Shown here: positions 57,480-64,000 of the stretch, one piece after another
Layout: each line of letters begins with the position of its first letter
Numbering within the stretch: position 1 is the stretch's first letter
Source of the DNA: Pipra filicauda
Taxonomy: Eukaryota; Chordata; Aves; Passeriformes; Pipridae
Length of the DNA: 64,000 nt
Assembly: GCF_003945595.2 (NCBI RefSeq)
Contig: NW_024105087.1
Location: 2,237,001 to 2,301,000, forward strand
Direction: 5' to 3'
Position numbers and translations under genes: made by a program
The notes under the pieces: model-generated
What the model saw: the letters and a program-made list of their open reading frames with translations, nothing else
The model's database searches: none
What the model was told of the DNA's origin: nothing

Positions 57480-57625
57480 TTTCTAGGAGGAGTGTCCAGC
57501 GCTGGAACATGGTATCCAGGGAGACTCAATCCCATGTCCTTGGGGGTTTTCAAGACTTGCCTTGGCACAGGCGTGGCTGACCTGAGCTAGTGATACAGGG
57601 GTTTGGACTAGGTCACCTTCAAGAT
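57480..57625 (+). mobile_element. Old CR1 3'-end fragment
   Basis: GGAGTGTCCAGCGCTGGAAC, the GGTATCCAGGGAGAC segment, TTGGGGGTTTTCAAGACTTG, TGGCTGACCTGAGCTAGTG and GGTTTGGACTAGGTCACCTT match the CR1 C-terminal end and 3' UTR in order. It is heavily diverged, with frames lost and the terminal tail repeats missing. It belongs with the older CR1 layer seen at 4163 and 32698. Confidence 0.8.
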
Positions 57626-59689
57626 TCCACGTCAGCAAAAACTTTTAATAGTGACTTTTCTATCACTGGGGAAATGGGCAGTGGCCATTTCTAGTGGCAC
57701 AGCAGTGATTGCTTAATTGTAACTATGACTTCTGACAATCCCTCTGCAGTGAGGTGGAGGAGTTTTGCATTTTCTCCTCTTCTTAGGCTCAAAGATGGTA
57801 ATAGCCTCTAGTAAACATGCCTAGGGGCAGTCAAAGATGTGGTTAAAGTGAATGATCAACCTTTCGTTCAGGTCAGCTAAATGCCCTGATGAGTAGTGCT
57901 GGTGAAGAAAGGTACAACTCATGGCAAAGCCTGCTGTGGTCAGACCAATTAGGAGCTAAATCACATGCACACACTTACACGGGGGTGAGGGAGAGAAAAC
58001 AATACAGCTATTTGGCTGAGGCTGGCACCCTCCTGCCCTAAATCAGTGGTGCAGCCGGAGGTTGCCCACCCTGGTGCTGCAGGTTCCCCTCAACTCCTGC
58101 CCTTTAGTGCCCACCATGTTTCCCGGAACTCCTCTCTGCAGCGTGCCCATGGCACAGGCTGGCACACATGGGAGCAAATCAGGCTGCCCTGCAATTCCTT
58201 GCATCCCCTCCTTTTCCTTTGTGTTTGTTCAGCTGTGAGTATATTTGGAAACTCATTGGTGGTGCATGGGTTGCTTTGACATTGTAGAAGGAAGAGTGTG
58301 GTAAAGGCACTGTGTTTTCCACATTATCTGATTGATACCATTCTTCTCTCCTCTTAATAGAAACAATCCACTATGGCTTTGAGATTGCCCTAACCACAGA
58401 GGCCAGAAAAAAATAAAAGGAATAATTTTCCATTTTGGCTTGGTATGTCCAAACACGAATAGTATTTCCTGTGGAGCTGATTAGGCAAAAGTAAATAAAA
58501 TGTTGTATACTGCCTCAGAAGAAACATAATTCCTCTGCTTTTAATGTTTTTGTCAAGAACTGTTTTGGTGGAAAAGCTGTGAGTTTGCATGTTCTTTTCT
58601 CAAGAAGGAGAGGAATAAAATAACTTGAGCAAACATTGATGTTTTCTACTGCAAGGAAATGAATACTTTGCATAGACGTGTATCTGAATGCTAGTAGAAA
58701 TTAACTTTACATTTTCTGTTCTAACTATTAATATTTGGAGGCTTTAAGGTACAGAAATTAAAGTTAGTAGTATATTTCCCTGTTTTTAAAACTCAGACCC
58801 ATATTCTAGACCTTAGAAGAGGTGTCTTATAAAGACTGCAAATTGTGATGAGAGTAAGGAGGACCATTTCTTAATCCTAATTTTGCAGAGCACCGATGGC
58901 CCTTTGATGTATCCCTCTGTGTTGACCCTCTGAGTTCGATGTCATTAAGGTTGTATAATCTTTTAAGTGGTGCATAATGGAGGGAAACAGAACACGCTTC
59001 TGGGCAATTCTGTTTCCTATGGATTTGTTATCCCTCAGATGTGATAATTGCATTGGGAAATCTGCATTGGGTTGCAAGGTAGAGTGGTTGGATATAGTCC
59101 CTGGGACAGGGAGGTGACAACCAGTCATGGAGACCAAGTAGACCATGAAGAGGATCCTGGCACATGGTGGCTGAACTACCAGCCTTGATTCTTCCACATC
59201 TACCCAACCCACACATTTATAAGTGAAACTGGGATGAGATACTGGTGCTCTGCAACTACCACATGTATATTGCACCTTGTTTGTCGGGCAGAATGCACCC
59301 ATTGATCTTGCTCTTAGTTTAGGAAGAAAACCATGAGACTTCCCCTCTCCTGGGCTTCCAGTGAAAGATGGAAAATAAAGCATGTATAACGACTCCACCA
59401 CATCTATTATTTGTTTGTTAGGTATTGGCAACCTGCCTTTGGCACTGTAAGGCAGAAATGTGAATTATGACAGTCCCCTGTAACGTCTTCACTTTATGAT
59501 CCAGATGTCAACTCGTGTATCCACACAGGCAAAGTGAGTTTTAACAAAGTGCGTGGAGAATGTCCTGTGAGTAAGTCTTTGCATACTGTCCTCTCAGAGA
59601 GATAAGAGAGGATGGAACAATATATAATGTTTTATTTCTATTTCCTTCTTCTTTTTGATTTACTTGCTATTCAATTATGATTTTTAAAC
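57626..59689. other. Noncoding; GC-richer patch and a long minus frame
   Basis: A GC-richer patch lies at about 58020-58210. A 184-codon minus-strand frame spans 58877-59431, with scattered Cys and Pro residues and no recognisable domain, signal peptide or splice context. It is the longest frame here outside the LTR and CR1 copies, but remains compatible with chance in this moderately GC-rich interval. No RNA gene was recognised. Confidence 0.4.
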
Positions 59690-60540
59690 GGCTATAAACA
59701 ATGAGATTCGAATAAATAGTCCAACTGTTTTCTAGCATCGACCAGATATCTGATATCTCCTTGGCAATCAGGGATCCAAAAATCAATGAATAAATTGCCA
59801 TCATCCAGCGAATAAAATAGTCATCTGAATAAGTACAGCACAGATGTGCCCTTTCACTTCACTAACATGTACTGTAGGCAGATGCAATTTTACGTTTCAT
59901 AATACATGCTATTTTGTAAAACAGCATATGTTTTCAGTTGTGATTGTTTGAAGGTACGGCTATAAATGATGGCTATTATTGTGTCTGTTGCTATTGGCTA
60001 GTCTTTCTAGAAACCTTTTTTTCCCTGCTGGTAGAAGAGATCACTTTAACATAAATTAGCTCAGTAAAAATATTTATTAAAACAACAGTCAACAATCTGC
60101 TCCTTCTACCATGCATCCTGTATGGTATTAGAGCGAAAGCACATATTATCATGTTACTAAAAAGAAAACTACTGAAATAAAAAGATTTATAAAAGAATAA
60201 CAGTAAACAATCTGCTCAATCAAGCATCCTAACTACTTAGGTGTGTAATTATAGAAATGACACAATGTTTATGCAGGCATCTTCAGAATAACAATAAAGT
60301 GCAATGTGTTTTCTATCAAGGAAGGTTTACTTAAATAAATACGCAATTAGCCCGGCAGGGCTACTCACATGACAACAGAGAAGTAAACAGGGAGAGGCAT
60401 TCCCTAATGCACAGTCAAAAGGGTATAAAGGCAAGGCTATGGAATATGAGGTTTCATTGGTGTCTGAAAGGTTAGCACTCAGTCTCATTATTCTTTAGCT
60501 GTGTTTCAGTTATTTGTGCAGGAGGGGTGGGAGGCATCAA
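59690..60540. promoter_or_regulatory. Candidate noncoding regulatory region with internal duplication
   Basis: A run with few stops in composition but no coding frame, containing repeated GGCTATAAA/GGCTATAAAT words (59690s and 59960s), several AATAAA words, a TATAAA within GGGTATAAAGGC (about 60421-60432) and an imperfect 55-bp duplication (next entry). This may be a conserved element. It rests on texture only. Confidence 0.2.
60066..60230. repeat. Imperfect direct duplication, about 55 bp
   Basis: 60066-60119 and 60178-60230 both run: A-rich TTTAT segment, then CAGT(C/A)AACAATCTGCTC, then a GCATCCT end. The core differs at one base over 17. The copies lie about 113 bases apart and differ by small indels, so this is an old local duplication. 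Confidence 0.8.
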
Positions 60541-63106
60541 CAGAGCTTACAGCTGTGACACTCAAGGCTCTCCACTGTGTCAAGTGAATGAGAAGTCGAA
60601 AAGGTGGAAGGATGCCTGTTTCCATTCAGTGCTTATGTGCATCTTGCTTTGTCACTGTCTCTGTTCCACTTTTTTATATCTTGTTTGCTCCTGGTCCAAG
60701 AAAGAAATCTAACCTCTGTGTCTTACTTCTAGATATCTCTCCTAATCACTCAACTTACAGAGCAAATTCATCCTCTTTGCATCAAGTTTTTACTCTTTAT
60801 AGCCCTCTTTCGTCTCTGTCACAGTCTTCCCACTGTGACAGGAAAATGTGCCCTGAGGCGGTGCCTTGTGATGTCAGAATGAGAGGCTTCTGGCTGGATA
60901 AGTATTTAAAAGGCAATTTTAAACGTACAAGTTCTGACCATATAGTCATCATCGACCTCAAAAATGAAGGGAAAAGCCTCTCTGTAGCTTGACCTGCAGT
61001 TTGCCTTCTGCAGCCTCTAAAATACGACAGAGTAGAAAATATTCACAAGTAGAAAATACCCCATTTGAGGGGTGGCCGTCTGCATCCATTTGATGCGAGG
61101 GTTCATGATGTCAGTGTCAGTCCCTGGAGTGTTGGGTCCTCACTGTTTGCGACCAGTCTGTTTTATGTGGCATTTCAGCAGAATTGAAGCTGGGAAATTA
61201 CTTTACTCTAATAATCAAAATAGTTTGCCATGGTATTTGGGTCACGTTAGCAGCCTGCTCCCAGTCCAGTTATTTCCTGACTACTATGGCCATGACTGAT
61301 TTTTATTACTGGTAGACATGACCTCACACCCTTATCTTGAGGTGGCCCAAGGTGACCTCCTAGCAGTGCTGGTAAAACTGAATTGGGTTGCCTCAAGGGG
61401 GCAAAAAGATTTTGGCCACTTTTGCCACAGGTGAAAGTGGAAGATGGGATCTAGGGTCAGTAATATGGGGTGAAATCTCTGAAGATTTGGGTTCAATGTG
61501 TACTCTACAGCAGTGTGGTAAGAAAAAAGGGCAGCAACAGCTTCTGCTGTGGGGAACAGTGTTTCTCTTCTTATGTAGTCTGTTAGCCTCTCCCAGGTAC
61601 TTCTCAGGCCTGTCCTATAGTATTCTGCAGATCACAACTGTTTTGAGGTTTTCCAGACAGGATTTTGGGTTTTCTTTTTTTGATACATTGTGTTATCATT
61701 GCAGATACACAGGAAAATTTATGGCTTTGGCTTAAAGAATTTCTTGGCTGCAGTAGAGCCTCTAACCCCTAAGGAACCTGGAAAGTAACTCTGTTTCAAA
61801 GGAAAAAATGGGAAGCTTAGTGGTGTTATAACACTGATTTTGAAAACTAGGGTCATCATCATTTTTACCTGGGATAGTCATCCTAAAATTACTCCCATTT
61901 TTTTGTAGCATTCCTCATGTTTTCCTAAAGTTTCCAAAGGGGATCCGGGAAACATCAGCATTGTGTTTGCTTTAAGTTGTGCAAGGAATTTAACACACTT
62001 AGAAGTAACCCAGACTTGAACATAGATGCCAGGAATGGCTAGAAATATTTTGAAATCCGTGTGGATTTGGGTCACTGGGGTCCTTGTTGCGAATGGCCAA
62101 ACACCCTGTGCCCTCTGCTTACTGAGCTCGGGAGAGAAAGGGGACCAGAAACATCTATAGACCAAACAAGAGCTACAATGCACCACCTGCAAGTGTAAAT
62201 CCATGTCCTGAAGGACAACCTTGGCAACTAAAGGTGGGCACTATTTCAATAGATAGTAATGAATTAAGGCACTCCTGTGCAAGAACAGGGCTGGATATGC
62301 CTTAAAATTTAACAAGATCCAGCAAATCAGCTGCTGGTTTGGCATTCAAAGACACTCTCTCTACCAGAGAAGGTATCCCCCCAAAACACAGAGTATTTAC
62401 CACACTTTTAGATTCTTGTTTTCGGAGTGTTGCCTGTCACATCTTGACTGTACAGTTGCACCCCTTCTGTTGCTGGGACACTTGCTGTGGGGCTGTGATT
62501 TTCTCCAAAGCAGGTTTGACACAGGGTGCCAATCCCCAGGCTTCAACCAGGGTCTAAAGTCTTCCAAAGCCAACTGTGTTTGCATTCAGGAGATGAGCAT
62601 TACAGCACTCCGCATGAGTGTATTACTCACACTGGGGTGAACCATGCAGCGGTGTGACCCTGCAGTGCTGGTACACCCAGCCAGTGCCAGCTTACTCGGT
62701 GCTGAGGTCACCCCTGAGCCTTTGAGTTCCTGACCTGCATCAAACCAAGCTGTGAGTCCTCCCACAGTGGGAAAAGTTAAATGACTTTTGGGGCACTTAA
62801 GGAGACTGTGTAAAAATATTGGAGGGCTGTCAGCACTTGCATGATTTAGCCTAAATCCTCTCAGCAAAGTGAATGTTCACAGTATGAGGGGAAATCTTGC
62901 CTGTAGCTGTATGCAAGCCAACTAACTTAGTCTGAAAGGACCAAATTAACCTTGGATAAGAGCTTTTTGTGCATGGATGGTTAGTGGATTAAAGGAGATG
63001 TCTAAGTGAAAGCCCAAGCTAAGTGAGGGGAAAGGAGCAGCCCTGGCCATGCACTTGTTCAGTCTGGCCCTGCTTCTTTCGAGGAGAATATCTTGTCTGA
63101 CAGAAA
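60541..63106. other. Noncoding, nothing certain
   Basis: Unique sequence of higher GC than the window average in places (62590-62760). Plus-strand frames of 134 codons (60588-60992) and 115 codons (61388-61735) and minus-strand frames of 108 codons (61878-62204) and 93 codons (62586-62867) show no recognisable domains. A weak CTCF-like word lies at 61391-61403. Confidence 0.4.
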
Positions 63107-63567
63107 GTCATTAAGGTGCTGGAGTGTGTCCAAAGAAGGGCAACAGAGCTGGTGGATGGACTGGAGCACAAGTCTGATGAGCAGTGGCTGAGGGAGCTGG
63201 AGTTGTCTAGCCTGGAGAAAAGGAGGCTCGGGGGGGATGTTATCAGTCTCTACAACTACCTGAAATGAGGTTATAGCAAGATGGGGGTCAATCTCTTCTC
63301 CCAGGTAACAAGTGATAGGACCAGAGGAAATGGCCTCAAGTATAACCGGGAGAGATTTAGATTGGATATCAGAAAAAATGCCTCCATGGAAGTTGTCAAA
63401 CTTTGGAACAGGATACTCAGGGAGTCACCATCCCTGGAGGTATTTAAAAGACATGCAGATGTGACACTTGGGGACATAATTTAGTGGTGGGCTTGGCAGT
63501 GCTGGGTTAAGAGTTGGACTCGGTGATCTCAAGAGTCTTCTCCCACCCTAATGATTCTACAATTCTC
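63107..63567 (+). mobile_element. CR1 LINE 3' fragment, broken frame
   Basis: It enters at the [16 protein letters not shown] block (about 63125), passes [19 protein letters not shown], then meets an in-frame TGA at about 63266-63268 where Arg or Gly is usual. The frame continues through VNLFSQVTSDRTRGNGLKY and LDIRKN. The FFTERV block is eroded. The coding end (TLGDII-like) is followed by TTTAGTGGTGGGCTTG, GAGTTGGACTCGGTGATCTC and an ATGATTCTACAATTCT tail. This is the same 3'-end type as 32036-32562. It is decayed and inert. Confidence 0.92.
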
Positions 63568-64000
63568 CCACCTCACACCTCCAGCCTCGGTGCTTTGGGG
63601 CTGCAGCTGGCCTGTGCTTCCCAGCTCCCCCCTCCGCACATGTCTTCCAGAGCTGCTGGCAAAACTCAACAGGAAAATTGGGCCCACAGTTTAAAATTTA
63701 TTTACTGAGAGCTGGTAACTCTTTTTAGGTTTTTTTCAGGCCCACCCACCCACACTTTAAAGGCAAATAAAGGACCTCCTGCCACTGCCCAGAATGTGGC
63801 CACCGTGGCTGCAACCCGGTAGGCATCCACCTTCCTTTGGAAAGCAGAGATCAAGTCAAGGAAAAAGGATGGCACTGCATCCAGGAGTCACGTTTGATAT
63901 GAGAAGTGGATGATCACCCTGTCATGCCTTGTTTTTAAAGTCATGGTGCCTTGGAAAGCAAATACTACATGATAGTTTTGGTAGGAAGAAAAATTGTGTC
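63568..64000. other. Noncoding edge of the window
   Basis: GC-moderate unique sequence with a (CCCA)-like run near 63740-63752. No gene or repeat family was recognised; anything continuing past the edge cannot be judged. Confidence 0.45.

Noticed and set aside
1..64000. An operon, defence locus, CRISPR array or other undescribed multi-gene system
   Set aside because: The window is vertebrate noncoding DNA with transposon fossils. There are no clustered genes, ribosome-binding sites or shared promoters. I also saw no tRNA or rRNA gene by eye, though a covariance-model scan would be needed to exclude small RNAs.

Overview
The window is AT-rich, vertebrate-type DNA with no confident protein-coding exon. 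CR1 LINE fragments mark it as sauropsid: several share the bird-type 3' end (a TGGACTNGATGATCT-like segment, then short ATTCTATG or ATTCT repeats). A 526-bp retroviral LTR with a 6-bp target duplication also fits. A bird is the best reading, perhaps a passerine given the expanded ATTCT-type CR1 tail. Species and chromosome cannot be told from the sequence. The absence of exons suggests a gene desert or a very large intron.

Layout. 1-8.9 kb: unique noncoding DNA with an old CR1 3' end (4.16 kb), a TG-rich tract (4.4 kb), two MIR-like SINE fossils (5.7 and 7.5 kb), a perfect C/EBP-type palindrome (2.6 kb) and a homeodomain-motif cluster (6.6-6.9 kb). 8.9-9.4 kb: CR1 3' end whose tail has grown into a (TTCTA)n microsatellite. 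9.4-32 kb: mostly featureless, with MIR-like fossils at 15.1 and 23.6 kb, an L3/CR1-like LINE fossil at 18.7 kb, a T/G tract at 20.2 kb, two possible noncoding-element clusters (13.2 and 29.1 kb), and two unexplained open frames (14.5-15.0 kb minus, 20.9 kb plus). 32.0-32.9 kb: two CR1 3' ends of different subfamilies, side by side. 34.5 kb: TA/CA repeat. 35.6-37.3 kb: the largest CR1, on the minus strand, with reverse transcriptase sequence broken by frameshifts; a GC-richer block of unknown origin abuts it to 37.7 kb. 37.7-51 kb: unique DNA with a MIR-like fossil (41.9 kb) and a hairpin pair (41.5 kb). 51.26-52.0 kb: a 13-bp hairpin, then the solo LTR. 52.4-52.8 kb: two CR1 pieces in opposite orientation. 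52.8-64 kb: unique DNA with CR1 pieces at 57.5 and 63.1 kb, several small palindromes, and an imperfect duplication at 60.1 kb.

No genes work together here. The only coding sequence is decayed retrotransposon sequence. The regulatory-looking parts are the LTR (three inverted CCAAT boxes, TATA box, poly(A) signal) and several AT-rich motif clusters that could be conserved noncoding elements, which only cross-species alignment can show. I found no undescribed biological system that I can support. The points most worth checking are the LTR boundaries and its G-rich U5, the unplaced GC-rich block beside the large CR1, the set of ancient SINE/LINE fossils, and the C/EBP palindrome.
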